Shown here piece after piece: positions 36,559 through 44,821 of a stretch of DNA of 64,000 bases; position 1 is the stretch's first letter, and every line of letters starts with the position of its first letter. Under the pieces are notes generated by a model, which saw only the letters and a list, made by a program, of their open reading frames with translations, had not been told where the DNA came from and did no database searches. Source of the stretch: Ewingella sp049889095 (GTDB lineage Bacteria; Pseudomonadota; Gammaproteobacteria; Enterobacterales; Enterobacteriaceae); the NCBI GenBank assembly GCA_049889095.1, contig JBLJFK010000001.1; one strand, written 5' to 3'. The position numbers and the translations under genes were made by a program.

Positions 36559-37097
36559 TTGCCATGCAATACAGTTTCACCCTGCCTGCGGATTACGACA
36601 TGGCGATTATTGAAAAGCGCATCACCGACAATGGGCATTTATTGGATGGCTATCCAGGGCTGATTTTTAAAACGTATCTCTATGCGCGCCGCGATGATCT
36701 ACAAACCGACAGTGCAGAGAATCTCTATGCACCCTTTTATTTGTGGCACGATGCAGAAAGCCTGAATCACTTTCTCATTAGCGCCGGTTTTCAAAACGTA
36801 GCTAAAGCATTTGGATGGCCTCAGGTCAGAACATATCCGGTGGTTGCCGCACGTTTAAGCGACAACATCACCGGGGCTATTTTCGCCACCAGAGAGATAA
36901 GTGATATCGCCCCTTTCAACGATCTGTCGCAACTTGTCGGTGAACCCATCGCAGACGCGCTCATTGATATCGTTGCCTGGGACACGGCAAATTGGAAAAA
37001 AATCCATTTCACGGCCGGAAAAAAAATCATCGCCAGTCACGGACAGCATTATCGTATAAAGCACATATCGACGCCGTATCCAGCAGAAATCGCCTAA
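36555..37097 (+). CDS. DUF4865 family protein
   Basis: A 180-aa cytosolic protein of the DUF4865 family, often found next to a tautomerase and a LysR gene. It has two ferredoxin-like halves, with MQYSFTLPADYDM at the start and LYAPFYLWHDAESLNHFL mid-chain, which suggests a dimeric alpha-beta barrel such as monooxygenase or EthD-like proteins. No catalytic residues can be named. The start at 36555 overlaps the preceding stop by 4 bp. Confidence 0.8.
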   Translation: MIAMQYSFTLPADYDMAIIEKRITDNGHLLDGYPGLIFKTYLYARRDDLQTDSAENLYAPFYLWHDAESLNHFLISAGFQNVAKAFGWPQVRTYPVVAARLSDNITGAIFATREISDIAPFNDLSQLVGEPIADALIDIVAWDTANWKKIHFTAGKKIIASHGQHYRIKHISTPYPAEIA

Positions 37098-37110
37098 CGA
37101 CCTTAATCAC

Positions 37111-37134
37111 AAAAAAGGCTGCCAGAAGGCAGCC
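37111..37134 (-). terminator. terminator of narK
   Basis: GGCTGCC (37117-37123) pairs with GGCAGCC (37128-37134); the minus strand ends in six U (37111-37116). It also sits after the convergent DUF4865 gene. Confidence 0.85.
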
Positions 37135-37171
37135 TCAGAGTCTGGCCTTGCGGCCCATAATGATAAAACAA

Positions 37172-38587
37172 TTAACGCGGTTTTTTGGTGGCGAAACCTT
37201 TATTCAGGTTACGCCAGTAAACCCCCCACGTGATCACCGCGCAGACAACATAGAACACCAGGAACACTTTCATCGCACCCGCGGGTGAACCGGTCATTGC
37301 CAGTGAGGTACCAAAAGCTTTAGGAATAAAGAAGCCGCCAATTGCACCAATCGAAGAGATAAAGCCCAGCGCCGCTGCGGTGTCGGTCACTGCTTCACGC
37401 TGCGCAGACTCTGCGTTATCACCACGAGCCAGCGCTGAGTCAGTGGTCAGTTTGCGGAAAATCACCGCAATCATCTGATAAGTCGAACCACTCCCCAGAC
37501 CGGCAGTCATGAACAACACCATGAACACGCCGAAGAAGGCCGCAAAGTTACCGCCGACGCCACCGTGTGGCAACGTCAGGAACAGCAGCGCCGCCATGAT
37601 CGCCATCACCACGAAGTTCCAGAAAGTCACTCGCACACCACCCAGACGGTCAGAGAGCATACCGCCGGCTGAACGCGCCAGCGCCCCGATGAGCGGGCCG
37701 AAGAAGGCGTAGTGCATGATATTCACGTCAGGGAACTGGGTTTTAGTCAGCATCGCAAAACCGGCGGAGAAACCGATGAACGAACCAAATGCCGCCAGAT
37801 AGAGCACACACATGATCCACAGATGGCCGCGTTTGAGAACCGGGAGTTGCTGGCGGATTGAGGCTTTCGATGACGCCAGGTCATTCATACCGCACCACGC
37901 CGCTACGGTACAGATCAGCAGGAACGGCACCCAGATCCATGCCGCGTTTTGCAGCCACATGCTGCTACCATCGGCCAGTGTTTGCGGGTCGCTGAACGCG
38001 CTAAAAATGCCCAAAGAGATAGCAAGCGGTGCCAGCAGTTGCATCACGCTCACCCCCATATTACCCAGCCCGCCGTTAATGCCCAGCGCACCGCCCTGTT
38101 TAGCTTTCGGATAGAAGAAGCTGATGTTCCCCATGCTTGAAGCAAAATTCGCACCACCAAAACCACACAACAGGGAGATGATCAGGAAGGTATTGTAGGA
38201 CGTGGTGATATCCTGCACCGCAAAGCCCAGCCAGACACAAGGAATAATCAGAAATACAGTGCTGATGGCGGTCCAGCGACGGCCACCAAACAACGGGATC
38301 ATAAAGGAGTAAGGGACGCGCAGAATGGCGCCTGACACCGAGGGGATAGCCGTCAGCATAAACAGCTGATCGGTCGTAAAGTTGAAACCGACTTTATTAA
38401 GGTTGACCGAAACCAGGCTGAACAGCATCCAAACGCAGAAGCCAAGCAGCAGCGAGGGAACGGAGATCCATAAATTACGGCTGGCAACTTTGTGACCGCT
38501 TTCAGCCCAGAAGGCCGGATCTTCCGGTCTCCAGTCCTGGAGCAGCCGTGACTTTTTTTCAGTCTGTGTGGAAGAAGTGTGCGACAT
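37172..38587 (-). CDS. narK: nitrate/nitrite antiporter NarK
   Basis: A 471-aa MFS transporter with twelve membrane segments that exchanges nitrate for nitrite. Both nitrate signatures are visible: GGLGNMGVSVMQL and AGLGSGSTYQMIAVIF. The start ATG 38587 follows CGAGG; the longer opening at 38632 is unlikely. Its own promoter carries an FNR site and NarL boxes. It is divergent from narXL, as in E. coli, whereas narGHJI is separated from it here by five other genes. Confidence 0.95.
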   Translation of the reverse strand: MSHTSSTQTEKKSRLLQDWRPEDPAFWAESGHKVASRNLWISVPSLLLGFCVWMLFSLVSVNLNKVGFNFTTDQLFMLTAIPSVSGAILRVPYSFMIPLFGGRRWTAISTVFLIIPCVWLGFAVQDITTSYNTFLIISLLCGFGGANFASSMGNISFFYPKAKQGGALGINGGLGNMGVSVMQLLAPLAISLGIFSAFSDPQTLADGSSMWLQNAAWIWVPFLLICTVAAWCGMNDLASSKASIRQQLPVLKRGHLWIMCVLYLAAFGSFIGFSAGFAMLTKTQFPDVNIMHYAFFGPLIGALARSAGGMLSDRLGGVRVTFWNFVVMAIMAALLFLTLPHGGVGGNFAAFFGVFMVLFMTAGLGSGSTYQMIAVIFRKLTTDSALARGDNAESAQREAVTDTAAALGFISSIGAIGGFFIPKAFGTSLAMTGSPAGAMKVFLVFYVVCAVITWGVYWRNLNKGFATKKPR

Positions 38588-38658
38588 AGAAACCTCGGTA
38601 TGCAGAACATTGGCGTTATGAATGCTGCACACACTAGGTAGTGCTCTCTTACATGATG

Positions 38659-38672
38659 TTGATATAAATCAA
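38659..38672 (-). promoter_or_regulatory. perfect FNR site of the narK promoter
   Basis: TTGAT-ATAA-ATCAA matches the consensus exactly. Placed at -41.5, it predicts a narK transcript start near 38624. Confidence 0.88.
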
Positions 38673-38679
38673 CCAGATG

Positions 38680-38837
38680 ATGAGTAAGTTTTCGATGTTA
38701 TAACGACACACGCCCTTTATGAGTAGGTCACATCAGGCCAATAAACAACTATAATTCAAAATGTTGAAGTTAATTATTTTACTCACCCGCGTTCCCCACA
38801 TACGCACTGGAAATTAGTGAGTACTCCCATTGGGGTA
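38680..38837. promoter_or_regulatory. NarL/NarP boxes in the narK-narX intergenic region
   Basis: Two identical minus-strand heptamers TACTCAT at 38680-38686 and 38719-38725 agree with TACYNMT. An inverted 7-2-7 pair TACTCCC-AT-TGGGGTA lies at 38822-38837. The pair is about 205 bp from the inferred narK start and 85 bp before the narX ATG, so it may serve both genes. The rest of the 334-bp gap is AT-rich and holds no gene. Confidence 0.72.
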
Positions 38838-38921
38838 TTTTTGGTTAGGCCGGGATAATAAAAAATATGTACCCACGGGCAAGATGTTTGTCCCACAAGA
38901 TGTATCAACAGGGATCTATTA

Positions 38922-40760
38922 ATGATTAAACGCGCCCTCACCCCGCTTTCTCTGGTCAGCCAGATTGCATTATTGATGCTGCTGCTCGGCCTGCTGGGTA
39001 TTGGCAGCATGAGCGTAGCAGCCTGGATGGCACAAAGTATTCAGGGGAATGCCCATGCCATCAATAAAGCAGGCTCGCTGCGCATGCAAAGTTATCGCTT
39101 ACTGGCTTCCATCCCCCTGACAAAAGAGAGTGACGTATATTTACGTCAGATGGAGCGGGATCAGGACAGCTCGGATTTACGCCATGCCGTACAAAGCGAG
39201 AACCTGCAACCAGAGTTCGACGCTCTGCGCAGTTACTGGATGACCACGCTGAAAGGCCAGATTCAACGGGCGCAGCACCCCGATCAGGTGAAGTCCAATG
39301 TAGCAGTGTACGTCAGCCAGCTCGATAAAATGGTCGCCGCACTGGAGCATAAAACCGAATACCATTTGGCGCTGATCTCTATGGTGCAGCGCGGTCTGCT
39401 GGCATTAACCCTGATACTGCTGGCGCTGACCATCTGGTTTTTACGCCGCCGGTTACTCGAACCGTGGCGGCGCCTGCTGGCGCAAGCCAATGCGGTCAGC
39501 GCCGGGGAATTCAGCCAACGCTATCAGCCCATGCACTCTTCTGCGGCCGACGCACGACGCCCGCATAATGAGATGGATATTCTCGGCCAGTCGCTCAACA
39601 GCATGTCGCTGGCAATGGAGCGGCTGGTAGACAGTCTGGCGCAAATGGTTGCCGACAAAACGGCCGATCTGCAACAGAAGAATCAGGTGCTGGATTTTCT
39701 CTACCGCGTGAGTCGCCAGTTGCACACCAGCGCACCGATCGAACAGCGTCTGGTCCCCGTGCTGGAAGAGTTACAAACCCTGACGCCACTGCAATCCGTA
39801 CAGCTACGTTTATACGAGAACAACAGCGCCGAGCTGTTTAATGACATTGGTAGTCCGCAACCCGCGGATAAAGACCAAAGTCTCACTCAGACGCAGGCCC
39901 AACATCATCTGCTGAGTGATAATATTGAACCGAATGCAGGCCATCCGCGCCAGCCACTGAGCTGGAGCCTGCGCGACGAACGGGAAAATTACGGCGTATT
40001 ACTGGCTCAACTGCCTCAGGGCTGCCAGCTTAACGACGATCAACAGCAGTTGATCACCACCTTGCTGGAGCAGTTGACCAGCTCGCTTATGCTGGCACGG
40101 CAGGCTGAGCATCAGCAGCAATTGATGCTCATGGATGAACGTTCGGCCATCGCCCGGGAACTGCACGACTCGCTGGCCCAGTCGCTTTCGTGCATGAAGA
40201 TTCAGATTGCCTGTCTGCAGATGCAGGGCGGCAATCTGAGCGAAGAAAACAGCCTGCTAATTCAGCAAATCCGCGATGAGCTGAATACGGCTTACCGACA
40301 GCTGCGGGAATTGCTGACCACCTTCCGCCTGAAGATGCATGCGCCGGGTTTACGGGCGGCGCTGCAACATGCGGTGGATGAATTCTCCGGTCGAATGGGC
40401 GTCAACATTGCCTTTGATTACCAGCTGCCTCCGCGTTCTGTACCGGCGAATCAGGCAATTCATCTGCTGCACATCGCCCGCGAAGCACTCAATAATGCGT
40501 TTAAACATGCCAATGCCACCGAAGTTTCTCTGAGGCTGACCTGCGAAAAGGGCCAGATTCTTATGCAGGTGGACGATGACGGCCGCGGACTGCCCGAGAA
40601 TATTGAACGACAAAGTCACTATGGCTTGATCATCATGCAGGATCGCGCCAAAAGTTTGCACGGCGAATGCAGCATTGCCCACAGGGCCAGCGGTGGCACT
40701 AACGTTACCGTTCGCTTTCACCCCGACGCATTGCCCATTAATCCCCAGGAGCAAGTATGA
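38922..40760 (+). CDS. narX: nitrate/nitrite sensor histidine kinase NarX
   Basis: A 612-aa membrane sensor. An N-terminal helix (12-36) leads to a periplasmic domain holding the nitrate-binding P-box (AINKAGSLRMQSYRLL, 46-61). A second helix (about 155-174), HAMP, a central module and a HisKA_3 domain with His415 (ARELHDSLAQS) follow, then HATPase motifs REALNNAFKHA and DDDGRGLP. It phosphorylates NarL, encoded next with a 4-bp overlap. The P-box and double-gene arrangement argue for NarX over NarQ. Confidence 0.96.
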   Translation: MIKRALTPLSLVSQIALLMLLLGLLGIGSMSVAAWMAQSIQGNAHAINKAGSLRMQSYRLLASIPLTKESDVYLRQMERDQDSSDLRHAVQSENLQPEFDALRSYWMTTLKGQIQRAQHPDQVKSNVAVYVSQLDKMVAALEHKTEYHLALISMVQRGLLALTLILLALTIWFLRRRLLEPWRRLLAQANAVSAGEFSQRYQPMHSSAADARRPHNEMDILGQSLNSMSLAMERLVDSLAQMVADKTADLQQKNQVLDFLYRVSRQLHTSAPIEQRLVPVLEELQTLTPLQSVQLRLYENNSAELFNDIGSPQPADKDQSLTQTQAQHHLLSDNIEPNAGHPRQPLSWSLRDERENYGVLLAQLPQGCQLNDDQQQLITTLLEQLTSSLMLARQAEHQQQLMLMDERSAIARELHDSLAQSLSCMKIQIACLQMQGGNLSEENSLLIQQIRDELNTAYRQLRELLTTFRLKMHAPGLRAALQHAVDEFSGRMGVNIAFDYQLPPRSVPANQAIHLLHIAREALNNAFKHANATEVSLRLTCEKGQILMQVDDDGRGLPENIERQSHYGLIIMQDRAKSLHGECSIAHRASGGTNVTVRFHPDALPINPQEQV

Positions 40761-41407
40761 CCGACATGACCCCTTCCACGATCCTGCTGATCGACGACCA
40801 CCCGATGCTGCGCAATGGCGTTAAGCAACTCATCGCGCTGGACCCCATGCTGCTGGTGATTGGCGAAGCGAGTAATGGCGAACAAGGCGTGGAGCTGGCA
40901 AAAGAACTGGATCCAGACCTGACCCTTTTGGATCTCAACATGCCCGGCATGAACGGTCTAGATACATTGGACAAAATGCGCCAGACCTCACTGTCAGGCC
41001 GTATCGTGGTGTTTAGCGTATCGAATCATGAAGATGATGTGGTTACAGCGCTCAAACGCGGGGCTGATGGCTATCTGCTGAAAGATATGGAGCCGGAGGA
41101 TCTTCTCGCAGCCCTGCACAACGCCGCTGCCGGTAAGATGGTGTTGAGTGAAGCACTTACGCCGGTGCTGGCTGCCAGCCTGCGCGAAAGCCGCCCCAGC
41201 GGTGACCGGGACATTCAGTCCCTGACGCCGCGCGAGCGCGATATCATCAAACTTATCGCCGAAGGATTACCCAATAAAGTCATCGCCCGCCGTCTGAACA
41301 TTACGGAAAGTACCGTCAAAGTCCATGTGAAACATCTGCTGAAAAAAATGAAGCTGAAATCTCGCGTCGAAGCGGCGGTGTGGGTGTTACAAAGCAACGT
41401 GATTTAG
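40757..41407 (+). CDS. narL: nitrate response regulator NarL
   Basis: A 216-aa response regulator. The receiver domain has DDHP (13-16), phosphorylation site Asp59 (LLDLNMPGMNG) and Lys109. The LuxR-type DNA-binding domain begins LTPRERDIIKLIAEGL and contains NITESTVKVHVKH. It should act at the TACYNMT heptamers before narG, narK and narX. The length equals E. coli NarL. It is followed directly by repeats, with no ordinary terminator. Confidence 0.97.
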   Translation: MTDMTPSTILLIDDHPMLRNGVKQLIALDPMLLVIGEASNGEQGVELAKELDPDLTLLDLNMPGMNGLDTLDKMRQTSLSGRIVVFSVSNHEDDVVTALKRGADGYLLKDMEPEDLLAALHNAAAGKMVLSEALTPVLAASLRESRPSGDRDIQSLTPRERDIIKLIAEGLPNKVIARRLNITESTVKVHVKHLLKKMKLKSRVEAAVWVLQSNVI

Positions 41408-41413
41408 GATCAA

Positions 41414-41478
41414 CACCTTGGGTTGCCACCCAAACGGGCTTTAAGGTCAAGGTCGTGGGTGCCGACCCACACCGACCA
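41414..41478 (+). repeat. fragment of the intergenic repeat family (hairpins only)
   Basis: CCTTGGGTTGCCACCCAAAC recurs here as in copies A and C, followed by GGTCAAGGTCGTGGGTGCCGACCCACACCGACC, but without the conserved core. It may be a truncated element or a spare terminal segment of copy C, and its hairpins could terminate narL. Confidence 0.55.
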
Positions 41479-41509
41479 GGGTAGGCGTAAACGCGCCGAA
41501 TCCGTTTTT

Positions 41510-41780
41510 TAAATTCAACGTCAAGACCTTGGGTTGCCACCCAAACTGGCTTTAAGAGGCGCCTATCGCCGCGCCTCTTAAAAATCTCCGGCTCTTTTAA
41601 AAACAGCAGCTGCGCAGGTCACAATGGCCGTGTTTCAGGCACTTTTGTTATAGCCGCAAACTCCGCCGCTGCGCGGTGCTCTCTCTTCGGGTTACAACCC
41701 GCACAAATAAACGTGCGGTTTTCCACCCCTCGTTCGACGTCGTTTTGAACGCGGCCGAGGCTTTTCTAAAGTCAAAACCA
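41510..41780 (+). repeat. novel intergenic repeat family, copy C
   Basis: Closest to copy A: hairpin TTGGGT/ACCCAA (41529-41544), variable stem TAAGAGGCGC/GCGCCTCTTA (41553-41562, 41571-41580), core with CAGCTGCGCAGGTCACAATG, GTGTTTCAG (41630-41638), GCCGCAAACTCCGCCGCTG, a TCGGGTTACAACCCGC block and GACGTCGTTTTGAACGCGGC. The variable stem differs from copy A while pairing perfectly. Confidence 0.82.
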
Positions 41781-41828
41781 ACCCAATCCAATCCTTTCTT
41801 ATATTTTCTCTCTTGACTTACATAGCCA

Positions 41829-42128
41829 CTAAGGCGCAGTCAAAAATGGCACCGGATGAGAGGTTCGAGACCCAAGGCTCGAATCCCGAAATACGGGGAC
41901 GGCGCAGCCGTGACATTTTGCGCCGTGAACGGAAGTGGCTGAAACACGTGCCCTGCCAGCGGCGAAGCTGTCGGTGTCTCATGAAAAACGCAGGATTGTT
42001 AAGGGTGGCGTTTCCCACCCTTAACCCGCGGTGGGCCGGCGCCCACGACCTTGAATTTGAAGTTGAAGTTGAAGTTGAAGTTGAAGTTGAAGTTGAAATT
42101 GAAATTGAAATTGAAATTGAAGATTTAA
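41829..42128 (-). repeat. novel intergenic repeat family, copy D, with hexamer array
   Basis: Inverted relative to copy C and more diverged. It contains twelve TTGAAN hexamers (42051-42122), hairpin GTGGGC/GCCCAC (42031-42046), variable stem TTAAGGGTGG/CCACCCTTAA (41999-42008, 42015-42024) and core marker CTGAAACAC (41939-41947). It occupies the gap between convergent narL and ychO. Confidence 0.8.
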
Positions 42129-42155
42129 AGCAGCCGTGGGCAGCATGCCCACAGC

Positions 42156-43658
42156 TTAAAAATTAAGCCCCTGATCTTGCATTCCGACACTGAGCGGTGG
42201 CGGCGATACGTTGAGAGTGATCCAATTTGAGGTGACATGCTGCTGCTTGCTGTCAACGGCGGTGACTGACAGATGGTAACTGTTGCTGGCCCCCGGCGAA
42301 CTGTCCCACGGCGGAATGATCACACTCCAACCCTCGGTATCGCGGTTATCCTGCGGCGGCGTCAGGCTAAGCGCCTGGGTATCACCCTGCCAGCTCAATG
42401 CGGTCAATCTATTGAGCGCTCTGACCTGGAGTTTAAGCGTTAATGTTTCGCCCGGCTGTAACGTCCACGGCGGCGTAGCAAGGAACAGCGAGAGCGTTTT
42501 GCGCTGTTTGAAATCCATCACCGGCACATTGTTGCGCTCGACAGTGTCCATACGACTACCGCGTAACGAGTGAGCATCATCCACATAATTGGCTGAGAGT
42601 TGCTGAGCCAGCGGCACGCCCAGACGATAATTAAGCGACAACTGTACGGTATCCTGATTATCGCCATCCTGCCCCGCCTGATGGGCTGCCTTCACCGTCA
42701 CCAGCGGGACCGGTGTGTAATTAACGCCAAACGTCATGGCTGACGGATTGGTCTGCCGTGTACCATTGCCGAACAAATCCACCCGATCGCCGTAATACTG
42801 TTCATAGCTCAGTGAAGCACCAATCTGGCGATAGAACGGTAAATAACCTTTGGTAGTGATGTCGTAACCCCGCGCCTGTCGCCTTAGCTGGGTCGAGGTA
42901 CTGTTGTCGGGCTGGAAGGAGGAGAATGGATGGTAATAGTTAGTGGAAAAATACAGGTAATCGGTCCAGGCTTCTGCGCCAAGACTGCCGCGCGTCAGCT
43001 GATGGTCAAAATCGTTATCGACAAAAGCATTATACCCGAGCATCCACGCCCCTTCGCTCCAGCGCTGGCCCAGGCCGAAATTCCCCACCGTTGCATCGGT
43101 TGAGCTGCTGACGCCAACCTGGCTATAGGTCAGCAGGTTTTTACTATTATGCAACGGGCTGAAAAGTTGCCCTGAACTGCCGTCAAGATTACGCCCACTG
43201 ACGTCAAGTGACATGCTGGCAGTCCCGAGCGGAGAAAGCAGACTGCTGGTCTCTTTCTGCACCAATTTAGCGGCCTGGGTGAGTGCCAGTGTTTCAGCCT
43301 GCTCACGCAAAGGATCCTGGCTATCACTGGACGTGCTCTGTTCACCGAACTGCTTGAGGGCGTTGGCAATTTTGGTTGCAGTGGCGCTGGCACCCGATGA
43401 GGGTCTGTAATAGGCGCTGCCAAGGCTCGGCAAGTCGTTAGGATCCGTGGCCGGAGTCCCCACGTTGAACTGGGAATCCACATCACCCGCCGGGGCAGAA
43501 AGGTCAACATCATGAGACAATGGCTGATAGACGTCTACCGTCAGCGCGTTGGCGCATGCAGTATAAAAAACTGAACTCATTAGAAACAACAAGGGACTAC
43601 GCAGTACAGGCACAATTCGTTTGAATAAATAGGGAGAAAAAACCGTGACTTCAGTCAT
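42156..43658 (-). CDS. ychO: invasin-like inverse autotransporter barrel protein YchO
   Basis: A 500-aa protein of the intimin/invasin (inverse autotransporter) family. After an N-terminal hydrophobic export segment there is a beta-barrel region with SQVGVSSSTDATVGNFGLGQRW, WMLGYNAFVDNDFDHQLTRG, then YEQYYGDRVDLFG, and a single Ig-like C-terminal domain (TLNVSPPPLS). It lacks the long adhesive repeats of true invasins. Its place beside narXL is the same as ychO in E. coli. Neither ATG 43658 nor GTG 43667 has a good SD. Confidence 0.86.
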   Translation of the reverse strand: MTEVTVFSPYLFKRIVPVLRSPLLFLMSSVFYTACANALTVDVYQPLSHDVDLSAPAGDVDSQFNVGTPATDPNDLPSLGSAYYRPSSGASATATKIANALKQFGEQSTSSDSQDPLREQAETLALTQAAKLVQKETSSLLSPLGTASMSLDVSGRNLDGSSGQLFSPLHNSKNLLTYSQVGVSSSTDATVGNFGLGQRWSEGAWMLGYNAFVDNDFDHQLTRGSLGAEAWTDYLYFSTNYYHPFSSFQPDNSTSTQLRRQARGYDITTKGYLPFYRQIGASLSYEQYYGDRVDLFGNGTRQTNPSAMTFGVNYTPVPLVTVKAAHQAGQDGDNQDTVQLSLNYRLGVPLAQQLSANYVDDAHSLRGSRMDTVERNNVPVMDFKQRKTLSLFLATPPWTLQPGETLTLKLQVRALNRLTALSWQGDTQALSLTPPQDNRDTEGWSVIIPPWDSSPGASNSYHLSVTAVDSKQQHVTSNWITLNVSPPPLSVGMQDQGLNF

Positions 43659-43667
43659 ATTTTGCAC

Positions 43668-44054
43668 AAATTAAGAATGAGTTTCGATCTTACCCGACGG
43701 TAGGCATATTTCAACCCTCAATGCCGTTTTATCTCCCCTAGGGTGCTGTTTTTAGTCGATCGGCGAAGGTTTGCACGATGATGTAAATCAACCGCGTTTC
43801 TACTAGAATCTCAACCAAAATACACACATTTCATAACATTTTTAACATCTTTTCGCATTCTCTTTACAAGTGTTTTTCATCTATCCTAAAGACGTACGTT
43901 TGATGTGGCTACGCCACCCGAATGCAAATTTTTATTTGCAGTGCGTGACTATCATCACGGTTCAATGACGTTATCAGCACGACGTCTCCCACTCACCAAC
44001 CCACTTCGGCGGGTTAGTGAGAAGTGCGCACTCTATAAAAACAAGGGAACATAG
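43668..44054. promoter_or_regulatory. intergenic region ychO / gluconate dehydrogenase
   Basis: About 390 bp with no gene. It contains inverted repeats TGCAAAT/ATTTGCA (43923-43940) and GTGGC/GCCAC near 43905. A leader hairpin CTCACCAACCC/GGGTTAGTGAG (43992-44021, one mismatch) lies just before the dehydrogenase operon and may regulate it. Confidence 0.45.
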
Positions 44055-44804
44055 ATGAGCAAAAAAACCTTGCCCGGCGTTACGCGTCGGCAAATCCTGA
44101 CGTTCACCGCAGCCTCTGCCATGCTTGGGGCAGCTAAAATCGCCAATGCCGTTACGCTCAAAGGTACGCCAATATGGAGCCCCTTTGATGCCAGCCCGCC
44201 ACCGCAGATTGAAACTGAAGGTTGGGTGTTCTTTACTGACGCCGAAGCGGCTGCCCTGGAAGCCATTGTTGACCGCCTAATCCCCGCCGACGAACTGAGC
44301 GTAGGCGGCAAAGATGCCGGTTGTGCGGTGTTTATCGATCGTCAGTTGGCCGGCTTTTACGGCAACTATTCGCGCCTCTATATGCAAGGCCCTTTCCGGC
44401 CAGGTACGCCTGAGCAAGGCGACCAGTCTCCGCTGGTGCCGCAACAGCGTTACCGTCTCGGGCTGGCAGCGCTTGAGCAATATACTCAGGCCCAACATAA
44501 AAAACCCTTCCAGGAACTGACCGGCGATCAGCAAGATGAAATCCTCCGTGGTTTAGAGGCCGGAAAAATTGTCCTGAGTGGGATCGATTCCAAACTTTTC
44601 TTTGATATCACGCTGAAGAACACCATGGAAGGTTTCTTCGCCGACCCAATTTATGGCGGAAACCGCAACATGGTGTCGTGGAAAATGCTCGGTTTTCCGG
44701 GCGCACGCTATGACTACCGTGAATACGTCAGCAAGCATAACCAGAAATTAGATCTGGAACCGCTGAGTATCTCCGGTGGAGATGCATGGAAGATTAAAAG
44801 CTAG
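44055..44804 (+). CDS. gluconate 2-dehydrogenase-type small (gamma) subunit, Tat signal
   Basis: A 249-aa member of the gluconate 2-dehydrogenase subunit 3 family. The N-terminus TRRQILTFTAASAML is a twin-arginine signal, cut near IANA. This subunit is exported together with the flavoprotein that lacks its own signal. Preceded by AAGGGA. First of three genes; 17 bp to the next. The conserved FTDAEAAALEAIVDRLIPAD motif is visible. Confidence 0.9.
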   Translation: MSKKTLPGVTRRQILTFTAASAMLGAAKIANAVTLKGTPIWSPFDASPPPQIETEGWVFFTDAEAAALEAIVDRLIPADELSVGGKDAGCAVFIDRQLAGFYGNYSRLYMQGPFRPGTPEQGDQSPLVPQQRYRLGLAALEQYTQAQHKKPFQELTGDQQDEILRGLEAGKIVLSGIDSKLFFDITLKNTMEGFFADPIYGGNRNMVSWKMLGFPGARYDYREYVSKHNQKLDLEPLSISGGDAWKIKS

Positions 44805-44821
44805 GGGCGAAGATAAATATT

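Noticed and set aside
42051..42122. CRISPR-like periodic repeat
   Set aside because: Units are six bases with no spacers; this is a microsatellite.
41813..42166. Open frame with repeating Glu-Val and Glu-Ile dipeptides
   Set aside because: It is only the translation of the TTGAAN hexamer array in copy D, lacks an SD and spans a repeat element.
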